Both the position numbers and the translations under genes were made by a program. Positions 18,421 to 28,323 of a stretch of 64,000 nt of DNA are shown here, piece by piece (the first letter of the stretch is position 1; each line of letters starts with the position of its first letter). Source of the DNA: Helicobacter pylori (GTDB lineage: Bacteria; Campylobacterota; Campylobacteria; Campylobacterales; Helicobacteraceae); assembly GCF_030323545.1 (NCBI RefSeq), contig NZ_CP122954.1:558001-622000 (forward strand), given 5' to 3'. A model generated the notes under the pieces. That model was not told the DNA's origin. It made no database searches and saw nothing but the letters and a program-made list of their open reading frames with translations.

Positions 18421-18519
18421 TCAGCCGCTTTATCTTTTCACCCCCATATAAACCCTATCTATATTTTAGGGATTTTTGCGTCTTGTTTAGATTTTAATTT
18501 TTAATATAAAGGATTGGTA

Positions 18520-19575
18520 ATGATTTTACGCTCACAGACGGATTTTGTAAAGTTTTTAGAAGAGGTTTCTCATTATATTGAAGAACAAATCCAGGATCAC
18601 CTTGATTTGACAACGCATCTTATCCGCTCTGATAAAGACAATAACGCTCTTTTAGAGGTAGCGGATAAAATAGACGCTGAAAAGCTTTTTAGCGCTTTGT
18701 ATTTGGAACGATTGAAGTTTTTGAACGCCCAGTTACAAAACAGCCTAAAAAGCGTGATTGAAAGCTTTGATTACTCTAAAGAAAAGGCTTTAGAAGAGAT
18801 CAAAGCTTTGGATTTGGGCGTTAAAGACATTGAAAAAACCTATGAAAAATTAAGGGCTAATTTAGAAGAAGAGTATTCTAGCGTGGCTGTGGTATCTGTG
18901 GTTAAAAAAGTTCTAGAAGATGTAAGGGATCAAAAACCTTATTTAGCCTCTTTAATCAACAAGCCTAACGAGTTCAATAGCGAAATAGAAAGCATCATGC
19001 AACAAAGCTTGATCAAAAACACGAAATTAGAGATTGAAAAAATTAACCTTTCCTTTTCAAAAGATTTTCATGCGGAATTTGAAAGCCTGAACAACATGCA
19101 GCTTTCTAGCGATCTGTCTGTGAATTTAGAGCATAGCCTTGAATTAGGGATCAACGCTTTAAGCGTGATTTTAGCCAAAAACCCGGTTACAAGGCCGTTC
19201 GCGCTGATTTTACAAGGGTTAAAACCTCTTTTAAAAGATTTATTGACATTGTTGCCTAATCTCATCGCTGCATTCTTCAGGAATGAAGAAAAAGAGCGGG
19301 CGAAATTAGAAAATCTGATTGAAATAAAAGTGATTCCAGAGGTCCAACGCAAGCTTAAAGAAGTTTTGCCAGGCTTGTTTAACGAATGCTTGGAAAATTC
19401 CCTAAAATCTCTAAAAGATCGGTGCGAATTAGAAATCACGCACAAGAAACAAGAAATCGCGCTCGCTCAAACAGAAAAAGAAAAACACCTAAGCGATCTA
19501 GAAGCGCAAAAACAAATCTTAGAAAACAAGATCAACGCTTTAAGCAATTTAGAACAACAATATTTAAAGGATTAA
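18520..19575 (+). CDS. Coiled-coil helical protein of the dynamin island
   Basis: 351 residues, nearly all predicted helix by inspection. N-terminal heptad-rich helices (to about 200) lead to a hydrophobic stretch at about 208-255 (INALSVILAKNPVT and later LLTLLPNLIAAFF) that could touch or span membrane. A charged C-terminal coiled coil ends in LEAQKQILENKINAL. There is no GTPase motif. The start at 18520 is preceded by AAAGGA; a TTG two codons upstream is less likely. It is followed after one base by the first dynamin-like gene, so the three form one transcript. I do not recognise a named family. It may be the non-GTPase partner, as LeoB is in E. coli LeoBCA. Confidence 0.75.
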   Translation: MILRSQTDFVKFLEEVSHYIEEQIQDHLDLTTHLIRSDKDNNALLEVADKIDAEKLFSALYLERLKFLNAQLQNSLKSVIESFDYSKEKALEEIKALDLGVKDIEKTYEKLRANLEEEYSSVAVVSVVKKVLEDVRDQKPYLASLINKPNEFNSEIESIMQQSLIKNTKLEIEKINLSFSKDFHAEFESLNNMQLSSDLSVNLEHSLELGINALSVILAKNPVTRPFALILQGLKPLLKDLLTLLPNLIAAFFRNEEKERAKLENLIEIKVIPEVQRKLKEVLPGLFNECLENSLKSLKDRCELEITHKKQEIALAQTEKEKHLSDLEAQKQILENKINALSNLEQQYLKD

Positions 19576-19576
19576 A

Positions 19577-21912
19577 ATGAACGCTCAAGAACTCATTCAA
19601 AAAAGCGCTTTAATTGAAAAAACGCTTCAAAAACAAGGCTTGCAAGAAAGAACGAGGCCTTTTATCAGCGAAAACGCTGTGATCAAAACAGAAGAGTTAG
19701 AGAAAACGCTAAAAGAGATGCAAGATACTGATAGGGATCTTTCGGTATCATCGGGCGCGTGAAAGCGGGTAAAAGCTTGCTCTTAAACGCTTTGATTTTT
19801 GAGGGTGTAGAGGTTTTACCTAAAGCGGCGACGCCCATGACCGCTAGCCTTACTGTTTTAAAATACGCTCAAAATCTGAGCGCTCTCAAGTGGAGTTTTA
19901 TAGCCCAAAGGATATTGAAGAGCTTAAAAACGAACATGCAAGGTATGAAAGGGAATTTCAAAGAATGGTTGGTGAAAAAGTCAAAGAACAAAAACAGAGT
20001 TTGGCAAATAGGGCTAAAGAGGGATTTAAAGAGAGATTAAATAAGTTTGGCAAATTTCTTAGCATAAACAAAAGCGATAAAGAAGTGCCCAAAGAGAGGA
20101 TTTTAAGCGATGAAGAAATATTAGAAAAGGCTAGAAAAACTGCTAAAAATACATTAAAAGAGGATACGAGACTCTTTTCATTATACGATCAATACGAAAA
20201 AATAAAAAAGAGCGGGCTAACCAACACTGAAAAATTGGATTCGTGCATTCAAGCCAATAGCTTAGAAGAGCTGAATCAAAAATTGCTTCAATTCGTGGGC
20301 GCAAACGGGAAGTATATGCCTTCCACTAAAGCGGTGGAAATTTCTTTGAATGACCCCAATCTCAAAAATCTAGAGATCATTGACACCCCGGGCGTGAACG
20401 ATCCGATTGTCTCAAGAGAAGAGCACACCAAAGCATTGTTGAAAGATTGCCATGTGGTGTTTATCATAAGCCCTTCTGGTCAGTTTTTAACGGATAGCGA
20501 TATGGGTTTGTTTGACAGGGTTTCTAACAAAGAAGGCCTTCAAGAAATTTATTTTGTAGCAAGCCAAGCAGACAGCGTTGTTTGCGGGATGAGTGTAGCA
20601 GCAAAATCGGACCGCCACCTCCCCACAGCCTTAGAAATGGCGCAAAAATCCCTTTCATATTCTTTAGATAAAACCATGGAAGGATTGATTAAAGCTTACC
20701 CTAACCAACGAGAGATTTTTGAAAAAGTGAAAAAAATGGCGTCATTTTGACTTCAGGGGTTTGCTACAACTTGTATAAAGATTTCAAAAACAAAGCTTCT
20801 TGGGAAAGCAAAAACGAAGACTACCAACTCGCATGGAATAATTTAACAGATTGTTACCCTGACGCTTTTAACAGCGCTGATGCATCTAAAGAAAGCTTGT
20901 TGCTCTTAAGTAATATGGGCACGATTAGAGAGCGTTTAGAAAAAGCCGCTCAAAAGAAAGAAGAAATCATTTCTCAAAGGTTGCAAGATTATGCACAAAG
21001 CCAAGCGAACAACCTCCATAATTTGATCACGCAGTTATAAAAGACCTAGAAGATGAAAAAAAGAGGATTAAAAACGCTGATATGGGCACGATTAAAAAGC
21101 AAATAGAGGCCTATGAAAAGCTCTCTGGTAACATTGAAATAGGGTTTAGGGAAGCGTATGAAGAATTTATCTTTCATTTCATCAAAAACATTAGAGATGG
21201 CTTGGAAGAAACCTTAACGAAAGCTATCCAAAAGGCTAAGGTGGGCGCTCAAAACGAAGAGAGAAAAGAGTATTACACTGAAAGAGTGAAGCAAAAAGGT
21301 CCTTTTGGAAGCTTTAAAAGAAATTTTTTGTGGTGGGCTGATGATGATGCGGGCTATGATGAAGTAGAGCGCACAAGAGCAGTCATTAAAGCCGGAGCGG
21401 TGGTGGATTATTTGAAAGAGATGCATGAAATCTGCAAAAAAGCTTTGAATGACAGCGTTGGATCTTTTAAAATCGTTTTTAAAAAAGAACTCTACGCTAA
21501 AGTCTTTCCTGTTTTGCGTCAAACAATCCGTGATGATGATTTGATTGATGAGGTGGCTTTCAAAAAAAGCGTGATGGCTGTTTTAGATTCCATTGAATTT
21601 AAAGAGTTTGATTATACTGATAAGATTCCTAGCGAGATGAGAGCACAGACGGGTGATTTAAAAGGCGATGAAGCCGATGCTTTTATACAAAGCGTGGAAA
21701 TGCATGTGAGAAATTTTAAAGCTGAGACTAAAAAAGATGTGAAAGGCTATATCCAAGGTTTAAGAGAGGCTTTAGAAAGGCAAAACTTAGCCAGCGATAC
21801 GCTTCAAAAACTTAAAGAAGACATGCAAAACTTAAAAAATCAAGTTCAAAACAAAGAGCAATCCATCGCTCAATTAGACGCAAAAATCAAGGCTTTAAAA
21901 GGGATTCAATGA
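19577..21912 (+). pseudogene. Dynamin-like GTPase, disrupted by four frameshifts
   Basis: The original protein was about 780 residues. G1 (GRVKAGKSLLLNALIF), G3 (IIDTPGVNDPIV), a G4-like segment (VASQADSV) and long C-terminal helices are visible, as in bacterial dynamin-like proteins. Successive frames change near 19750, 19880, 20730-20736 and 21035, each by -1. At the first site the lost bases are consistent with loss of one copy of a CGGT duplication; at the third the break lies in a run of seven A, where eight would restore frame. A 61-residue N-terminal fragment and later fragments remain open. It overlaps the next gene by ATGA. Related to C. jejuni DLP1/DLP2 by architecture (inference). 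Probably inactive unless sequence errors are involved. Confidence 0.8.
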
Positions 21913-23522
21913 GCGTTAATTTTTTTAAGGGCATTTTTAATGACAATAGCAGGGCTGAAAACCACCAAAACAACCATCAAGTGGACTTAAAAGAGCGTTA
22001 CGATTTAATCGCTCGTATTTTAAACTCTAGAATCAAAAATGAAGGGCTAGAAAAATACCAAAGCGTCTTAGATAACGAATTTTTAGAGTTCGCTAGCGGC
22101 GTGGATTCGCTCAAAGAAAAGGAAATAGCGTTACTGACGCTCCAAGAAATTAAAAAAGAATTGCAATTAGTGGCGAGCTACCCTAGATTGTTCCATAAAA
22201 ACATGGTTGCGGTGGGGGGAGGGTTTAGCGCGGGCAAATCCACTTTTTTAAACAACTTGTTGGGTTTGAAATTGAAACTCCCTGAAGATATTAATCCCAC
22301 TACGGCCATCCCCACTTATTGCCTAAAGGGTAAAAGAGAAGTTTTAATGGGGTTTTCTCAAAATGGGGGCATGGTGGAATTACCAAATCTCACTTTTGAC
22401 CATCAGTTTTTAGAATCCCTTGGCTTTAATCTCAAAGAGATCATGCCTTTCATGCTTTTGAGCGCTCCTAGCGTGCCTTTTGAATTTTTGTGCTTCATAG
22501 ACACGCCTGGTTTTAACCCTGCCAATCAAGGCTATACGGGTGGGGACAAAGAAGCCTCTAAAGAATCCCTAAAACACGCCAAACACATTCTATGGCTCGT
22601 TAGTTGCGAGCGTGGGGGTATTGAAAGCGATGATTTAGATTTTTTGCAAGAATTATACGAAGAATACGGCAAGCAGGTTTTTATCGTATTGAGTAGGGCT
22701 GATAGGCGCACCAAAAGCCAATTAGAAGAAGTCGCTAAACAAATTAAAGAGACTTTAGAAGATAGGGGCATTGAGTTTTTGGGGATTGGCGCTTATAGCG
22801 CTACAAGGTATTCAGAAATTAAAGAGTTCAGCGAAAAAAGCCATATTTTTGACTCGCTTGAGAAATTTCTAATGAAGTTAAATCAAAGGAGCGAGAAACA
22901 AAACGAAATTTTAGAATCTTTATACGAGGTGCATGGGATGTATGAAAAGGCTATTAAGTAAGACGCTAGCCAATTCAAACGCTACCAAAGAGAATTGCGT
23001 TCTGTTAGATTGGATTTGATGCAAAAAGGCTTTGATGACTTCAGCGATAAAATTTTTAGAAGAATTGAGATTTTAGAAAAAGAATTTGCTGAGCAAGAGC
23101 GATCCAAAAGAGAGAGTTTAGTGCAATTGAACGAAGTGATTGACTTGTTTAAAGAAAGCATTGATAAGGTTTTTGATCGTGTGAGCGCTTTCACTTTTGA
23201 AAAATACAAAGAAGAAAACGACGACGAAGAGGACGATGAAGAAAACTACAGAGAGTTTGAAGAAATCAAAGAAATGGCGTTGTATTTTAGGGATCGTGCT
23301 TTGTTTTACTTGGATTGGTATGAATTGAGCAAAAAAGAAACCAAAAGATGCAGAAAAAGTGTGGATTATTATAATGAATTGCTCCAATTAGACTATTCTT
23401 TAAGAAATCTGTCAAGGCTTAAAGATTTTAAAGAAAGAAATGAGAAAACTTATCAAGACCACTTAAACGATGAAAAGCTTCAAAACAATTTGCGGGAGTG
23501 GAGGAGAACAAAACGGCGGTGA
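21909..23522 (+). pseudogene. Second dynamin-like GTPase, interrupted by one in-frame stop
   Basis: One continuous frame of 537 codons broken only by TAA at 22959-22961, after which coding continues (DASQFKRYQRELRSVRLDLM). G1 is GGGFSAGKSTFLNNLLG, followed by a G2-like INPTTAIPTY, G3 DTPGFNPAN and G4 LSRADRR. The C-terminal half is helical with an acidic stretch (EENDDEEDDEENY). The N-terminal 350 residues, containing the full GTPase domain, could still be made. With the preceding gene it forms a tandem dynamin pair, a layout known from Campylobacter, where the two proteins assemble together. The stop needs only one base change from a sense codon. Confidence 0.8.
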
Positions 23523-23569
23523 TTTGGATCGGAGCGTGAAAGGGTTTTAGTTGTAGGGGGGAATGGTTT

Positions 23570-23640
23570 CAAAATACCCCCTATCCCCTTAAGAGAATGA
23601 GTTTAAAGTAAAGCAATTAAAATCCCATTTTTTAAAATTT
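23570..23640 (-). repeat. Right copy of inverted repeat bounding the dynamin island
   Basis: 23570-23604 is an exact 35-base reverse complement of 18161-18195. Similarity continues, less exactly, through the AT-rich part to about 23640. Downstream sequence leads straight to gpsA. Confidence 0.85.
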
Positions 23641-23757
23641 AAAAAATTTTTTAAACTACCCTCTTTTTAATCAAAGACAGCGTTTTGAATGTAAGGGCTA
23701 TTTTAAACTTATTATTGTAAAATGGTGAGTTTTACAATCAATGAGATTAGGAATTTA

Positions 23758-24696
23758 ATGGAAATTGCAGTATTTGGTGGCGGGGCGTGGGGGAGGGCTT
23801 TAGCCTTTGCTTTTGGAGAAAAGAATGAAGTGAAAATCATTTCAAGGCGGGATTTAAACGAGCCGCTAAAAAAGCTCAATGACGCTTTAATCTCTAAAGG
23901 TTCTGCCCCCATAGAGCAAGTGGATTTACAAAGAGGCTTAAAAGCAGCGCTCTATGTGATCGCTATTAGCGTGCAGCACTTAAGAGAATGGTTTCAAAAC
24001 GCTTCTTTACCCAAAAACGCTAAGGTTTTAATCGCTTCTAAAGGGATAGAGGTGTTAAACAGGGCGTTTGTGAGCGAGATTGCAAAGGATTTTATCGATC
24101 CTAATTCTTTGTGTTTTTTAGCGGGCCCAAGTTTTGCGGCTGAAATCATTCAAGGCCTGCCTTGTGCGTTAGTCATTCATTCTAATAATCAGGCTTTAGC
24201 GCTAGAATTTGCCAATAAAACCCCCTCTTTTATCAGAGCCTACGCCCAACAAGACATCATAGGGGGTGAAATCGCTGGCGCGTATAAAAATGTGATAGCC
24301 ATTGCTGGGGGGGTTTGTGATGGTTTGAAATTAGGCAATAGCGCTAAAGCGAGTTTATTATCTAGAGGTTTGGTGGAAATGCAGCGCTTTGGGGCGTTCT
24401 TTGGGGGCAAGACGGAGACTTTTTTAGGGCTTTCTGGGGCTGGGGATTTGTTTTTAACCGCTAATTCTATTTTATCTAGGAATTATCGTGTGGGTTTGGG
24501 GCTAGCCCAAAACAAGCCTTTAGAGATGGTTTTAGAAGAATTAGGCGAAGTGGCTGAAGGGGTGAAAACGACCAACGCCATTGTGGAAATCGCTAGAAAA
24601 TACGGCATTTATACGCCCATTGCGAGCGAATTAGCCTTGCTTTTAAAGGGCAAGAGTGTGCTAGAGAGCATGAACGATTTGATCAGACGCGCTTAA
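23758..24696 (+). CDS. gpsA: Glycerol-3-phosphate dehydrogenase [NAD(P)+]
   Basis: Reduces dihydroxyacetone phosphate to sn-glycerol 3-phosphate for phospholipid synthesis. The Rossmann start ([16 protein letters not shown]), the catalytic-lysine region ([17 protein letters not shown]) and the [10 protein letters not shown] signature are present. The start at 23758 (TTAGGA upstream) gives 312 residues. A longer in-frame start at 23722 adds 12 residues before the glycine motif and is unlikely. It begins the compact run gpsA-glyQ-NIF3-HP0958-waaA-rluA-lgt-rdxA. Confidence 0.95.
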   Translation: MEIAVFGGGAWGRALAFAFGEKNEVKIISRRDLNEPLKKLNDALISKGSAPIEQVDLQRGLKAALYVIAISVQHLREWFQNASLPKNAKVLIASKGIEVLNRAFVSEIAKDFIDPNSLCFLAGPSFAAEIIQGLPCALVIHSNNQALALEFANKTPSFIRAYAQQDIIGGEIAGAYKNVIAIAGGVCDGLKLGNSAKASLLSRGLVEMQRFGAFFGGKTETFLGLSGAGDLFLTANSILSRNYRVGLGLAQNKPLEMVLEELGEVAEGVKTTNAIVEIARKYGIYTPIASELALLLKGKSVLESMNDLIRRA

Positions 24697-24709
24697 AAGG
24701 AAAGAGAGC

Positions 24710-25606
24710 ATGCAAGATTTTTCAAGTTTATTATTAAAATTACAAGAGTATTGGAAGAATCAAGGCTGTTTGGTGATCCAGCCTTATGATATTCCTGCAG
24801 GAGCGGGGACATTCCACCCGGCCACGCTTTTAAGGAGTTTGGATAAAAAGCCGTGGAATGTGGCGTATGTCGCGCCCTCTAGAAGGCCTACTGATGGGCG
24901 CTATGGGGAAAACCCTAACCGCTTGGGGAGTTATTACCAATTCCAAGTGGTCATCAAGCCAAGCCCTTCTAATATCCAAGAACTCTATTTAAAAAGCTTA
25001 GAAGTGTTAGGGATAAACCTTAATGAGCATGATATACGATTTATAGAAGACAATTGGGAGAGTCCGACTTTGGGGGCATGGGGGCTTGGCTGGGAAGTGT
25101 GGCTTGATGGCATGGAGGTTACGCAATTCACTTATTTCCAGCAAGTGGGGGGCATTGCTTGTAGTCCTATCCCGGTGGAGATCACTTACGGCTTAGAAAG
25201 ATTAGCGATGTATGTCCAAAAAGTGGAAAATATCCTAGAGATTGAATGGGCTAAAAACAATCATGACAGCGTGCGTTACGCGCAAGTGCATTTAGAAAGC
25301 GAATACGAATTCAGCAAGTATCATTTTGAAGCAGCGAGCGTAAAAAGGCTGTTAGAAATGTTTAAAAACGCTCAAGCCGAAGCCTTGCATTGCTTGGAAA
25401 ACAAGCTCCCGCTGCCGGCCTATGATTTTGTGATGCTATGCTCGCATTTTTTCAATATTTTAGACGCCAGAAAAGCGATTTCGGTGGCTGAAAGGCAAAA
25501 TTATATTTTACAAATCAGGGATTTAGCGAAAGGGTGCGCCATTCTTTATAAAGAGCAAGAAGAAGAGAGAGAAGAGCGTTTAAAAAACGCTTTAACAAAG
25601 GCTTAA
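24710..25606 (+). CDS. glyQ: Glycyl-tRNA synthetase alpha subunit
   Basis: Catalytic subunit of the heterotetrameric class II glycyl-tRNA synthetase. Family motifs are [17 protein letters not shown] at the N-terminus, then [20 protein letters not shown], the [18 protein letters not shown] region and [10 protein letters not shown]. At 298 residues it is normal. It starts 13 bases after gpsA and ends directly before the NIF3 gene. Its partner glyS is transcribed from another operon at about 10.3 kb. Confidence 0.97.
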   Translation: MQDFSSLLLKLQEYWKNQGCLVIQPYDIPAGAGTFHPATLLRSLDKKPWNVAYVAPSRRPTDGRYGENPNRLGSYYQFQVVIKPSPSNIQELYLKSLEVLGINLNEHDIRFIEDNWESPTLGAWGLGWEVWLDGMEVTQFTYFQQVGGIACSPIPVEITYGLERLAMYVQKVENILEIEWAKNNHDSVRYAQVHLESEYEFSKYHFEAASVKRLLEMFKNAQAEALHCLENKLPLPAYDFVMLCSHFFNILDARKAISVAERQNYILQIRDLAKGCAILYKEQEEEREERLKNALTKA

Positions 25607-25607
25607 A

Positions 25608-26339
25608 ATGGCGTTAGTTAAGGAAGTGTTGAAAGTTTTAGAGTGCCTTTCGCCTTTTGAACTTCAAGAATTGTGGGATAATAGCGGGTTGAATGTGGGG
25701 AGTGAAAATCATGAGTTTAGCGAGATTATCGCATGCTTAGAAATCACGCTTAAAATCGCTCTAAACGCTCCCAAAAACGCCCTAATCATCACGCACCACC
25801 CTTTAATTTTCAAGCCCTTAAAAACGCTTAATGATGAGGCTTATCCGGGTAATATTTTAAAAATCTTAATCCAAAAAAACATTTCAGTCATTAGCATGCA
25901 CACGAATTTTGACAAGACGCATTTAAACAAGCATTTCGCTAGCACGCTTTTAGGGTTTGAAAACTTGATAGAAAAAGGACTTATGTTAGTGAAAGAAAAC
26001 GCTAATATAGAATTTGATGCGTTGGTAAAAAAAATCAAATCTTCTTTAGGGGTGGGATCCTTAGCGTGTGTCAAAAGTTCTCCAATCATTAAAGATTTAG
26101 CGTTTGTGTGCGGATCGGGAGCGTCCATGTTCTCTTCTTTAAAAGCGCAAAGCTGTCTGGTTACAGGCGATGTGAAATACCATGACGCTATGATCGCTCA
26201 ATCTTTAAATATCAGCCTGATTGACGCCACGCATTATTATAGCGAAAGGGGTTTTGCGCTGATTGTGGCTGAAATTTTGCATTCTTTCAATTATTTGGTT
26301 ACAATAGAGAATTTTAAAAACCCCTTGCAAATCATTTAA
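25608..26339 (+). CDS. NIF3/DUF34-family metal-binding protein
   Basis: Member of the widespread NIF3 (GTP cyclohydrolase I type 2-like) family of cytosolic metal-binding hydrolase-like proteins; the true function is not settled. Metal-ligand motifs are ALIITHHPLIFKP and SMHTNFD in the N-terminal half, and ATHYYSERGF near the C-terminus. The 243 residues lack the insert domain of larger members. The start ATG is one base after the glyQ stop, so translation is likely coupled. Matches HP0959. Confidence 0.85.
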   Translation: MALVKEVLKVLECLSPFELQELWDNSGLNVGSENHEFSEIIACLEITLKIALNAPKNALIITHHPLIFKPLKTLNDEAYPGNILKILIQKNISVISMHTNFDKTHLNKHFASTLLGFENLIEKGLMLVKENANIEFDALVKKIKSSLGVGSLACVKSSPIIKDLAFVCGSGASMFSSLKAQSCLVTGDVKYHDAMIAQSLNISLIDATHYYSERGFALIVAEILHSFNYLVTIENFKNPLQII

Positions 26340-26348
26340 AGGAAAGCG

Positions 26349-27128
26349 ATGAACACCCACCTCAAACGATTGATTGAAATTTCGCATTTGGATAAAGAAA
26401 TTGACTCCTTAGAGCCATTGATCAGAGAAAAACGGAAAGACTTGGATAAAGCCTTGAGTGATAAAGAAGCTAAAAATAAAGCGATTTTGAATTTAGAAGA
26501 AGAAAAATTAGCCCTAAAATTACAGGTTTCTAAAAACGAGCAAACCCTACAAGACGCGAACGCTAAAATCGCCAGTATCCAAAAGAAAATGAGCGAGATC
26601 AAATCCGAAAGGGAATTGCGCTCTTTAAACATTGAAGAAGATATTGCTAAAGAGCGATCCAACCAAGCCAACAGAGAAATTGAAAACCTGCAAAATGAAA
26701 TCAAGCACAAAAGCGAAAAACAAGAGGATTTGAAAAAAGAAATGCTAGAGCTTGAAAAATTGGCGTTGGAATTGGAAAATTTAGTGGAAAACGAAGTCAA
26801 AAACATTAAAGAAACCCAACAAATCATCTTTAAAAAGAAAGAAGATCTCGTGGAAAAAACCGAGCCTAAAATCTATAGCTTTTATGAAAGGATTAGAAGA
26901 TGGGCGAAAAACACGAGCATTGTAACGATCAAAAAACAGGCTTGTGGGGGTTGTTTTATTAGATTGAACGATAAGATTTATACTGAAGTGCTAACGAGTG
27001 GGGATATGATCACTTGCCCGTATTGTGGGCGTATTTTATACGCTGAGGGCGCATATGAAAACAACGCTCAACCTCCAAAAGAAAGCCAAGAAGAAAGCCA
27101 ACAAAAAGAAAGCCAAGAATCCGTTTGA
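26349..27128 (+). CDS. flgZ: HP0958-type coiled-coil zinc-ribbon protein (FlgZ, RpoN chaperone)
   Basis: In H. pylori HP0958 binds and stabilises sigma-54 (RpoN) and also binds flaA mRNA, so it is needed for flagellar gene expression. The 259-residue protein shows this build: a long antiparallel coiled coil (residues 1-170) and then a C4 zinc ribbon (KQACGGCFIRL ... MITCPYCGRILY). A disordered tail rich in Glu-Ser-Gln (repeats of KESQEE type) follows and is slightly longer than I expect for the family. It is in the gpsA-rdxA transcription run; flgR at 56-57 kb is the other RpoN-pathway gene in the window. Confidence 0.9.
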   Translation: MNTHLKRLIEISHLDKEIDSLEPLIREKRKDLDKALSDKEAKNKAILNLEEEKLALKLQVSKNEQTLQDANAKIASIQKKMSEIKSERELRSLNIEEDIAKERSNQANREIENLQNEIKHKSEKQEDLKKEMLELEKLALELENLVENEVKNIKETQQIIFKKKEDLVEKTEPKIYSFYERIRRWAKNTSIVTIKKQACGGCFIRLNDKIYTEVLTSGDMITCPYCGRILYAEGAYENNAQPPKESQEESQQKESQESV

Positions 27129-28310
27129 TTGTTTAAGTTTTTCTACCTTTTATTGTTAACTTTTGGGCATCTTCTTGGTGCGCCTTTTATCTTTTTTTGG
27201 AGTTTTAAAGAAAAATACCGCCATTCTTTGAAAGCTCGTTTTTTTCTCAAAGACAATTTTTTAAAAAGCGAGCCGGTTTTTTGGTTTCATGCATGCTCTT
27301 ATGGGGAGGTCAAATCCTTAGAGCCAATCATTCAAGCTTTAAAAGAGCCGATTTTAATTAGCGTTACCACTAATACCGGTTTTGAATTAGCCGCTCAAAC
27401 TTACCAGAATTTGGAGCATATAGAAGTGCGTTACTTGCCTTTTGAAACCCTATTATTTGCATGGAAAAAAAACTTAAAACGCTTAAAAACTTTGGTGGTT
27501 ACAGAAGCGGAATTGTGGTTTAATGTGTTTGATACGGCTCAAAAATTAGGGGCAAAAACCATGCTCATTAACGCTAGAATCAGCGTTCGTTCTTACCCTA
27601 AATACCAGCGTTTTTCTTTTTTTTATGCGCTTTTATTCAAACGCATTGATTTGGTTTTAGCGCAAAGCAAGGACGATAAAAAGCGCTTGTTGAATCTAGG
27701 GGCAAAAAAAGTGGTGGATTTTTTGAATATCAAGCGTTTTTCAAAGCCTGTAACCGCTTCGTTTTACCCTAAAAACCCAAGCGCTTTAAACATTGTTTTA
27801 GCCAGCACGCATGAGGGCGAAGAGGAATTAGGGTTAAAAGCGTTTTTGGAGTTCAAAAAGACGCATAAGAATGCAAGGCTAATTGTCGTGCCGCGCCACC
27901 CTGAGCGTTTTAAAAGCGTGCAAAATTTATTGCAAGACGCTTTAAAAACGACTCGTTTTAGTTGGGAGTGTTTTTCTTCAAAAGGTTTTGTGGAATGCGA
28001 TGTTTTGTTAGTGGATCGCTTGGGGGAATTGAATAACTTCTACAAAATCGCAGATATTGTCATTTTAGGGGGTTCGTTTGTCAAAATGGGGGGGCATAAC
28101 CCTTTAGAGCCGGCGTTTTTTAATGCGCGCTTGATCACAGGGGAGTATATTTTCAACCAAGTAGCGTTGTTTGAATTAATCAAGCCTTATAAAATCGTTC
28201 AAAAAGAGGATCTGTTAGACGCTCTTTTGGATTACAAAAATTTAGGTGTGGCGCATTTTTTAGAAAACGGGCATGATTTAAACGAATTGCTCGCATTCAT
28301 TAAACATTAA
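27129..28310 (+). CDS. waaA: 3-deoxy-D-manno-octulosonic acid (Kdo) transferase
   Basis: Membrane-associated glycosyltransferase that adds Kdo to lipid A precursor in LPS synthesis. An N-terminal membrane anchor (FFYLLLLTFGHLLGAPFIFF) precedes two Rossmann-like domains. The family region ACSYGEVKSLEPII and the C-terminal donor motif GGSFVKMGGHNPLEPAFF are clear. TTG at 27129 is taken as start, directly after the preceding TGA (TGATTG). This places the anchor at the N-terminus and gives 393 residues. Confidence 0.93.
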   Translation: MFKFFYLLLLTFGHLLGAPFIFFWSFKEKYRHSLKARFFLKDNFLKSEPVFWFHACSYGEVKSLEPIIQALKEPILISVTTNTGFELAAQTYQNLEHIEVRYLPFETLLFAWKKNLKRLKTLVVTEAELWFNVFDTAQKLGAKTMLINARISVRSYPKYQRFSFFYALLFKRIDLVLAQSKDDKKRLLNLGAKKVVDFLNIKRFSKPVTASFYPKNPSALNIVLASTHEGEEELGLKAFLEFKKTHKNARLIVVPRHPERFKSVQNLLQDALKTTRFSWECFSSKGFVECDVLLVDRLGELNNFYKIADIVILGGSFVKMGGHNPLEPAFFNARLITGEYIFNQVALFELIKPYKIVQKEDLLDALLDYKNLGVAHFLENGHDLNELLAFIKH

Positions 28311-28323
28311 AAAGGATATAAAC

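Noticed and set aside
18367-18500. CT-tract ORF read as the start of a full-length outer membrane protein
   Set aside because: None of the three frames after the repeat continues beyond 18500 or joins the next gene, so no such gene is present here.
23118-23387. Phe/Val-rich minus-strand frame in the second dynamin gene
   Set aside because: It is the complement of the acidic Glu/Asp stretch of that gene.
26349-27128. HP0958-type gene read as a plain SMC/coiled-coil fragment
   Set aside because: The C4 zinc ribbon after the coiled coil and the length identify the known FlgZ/HP0958 family.
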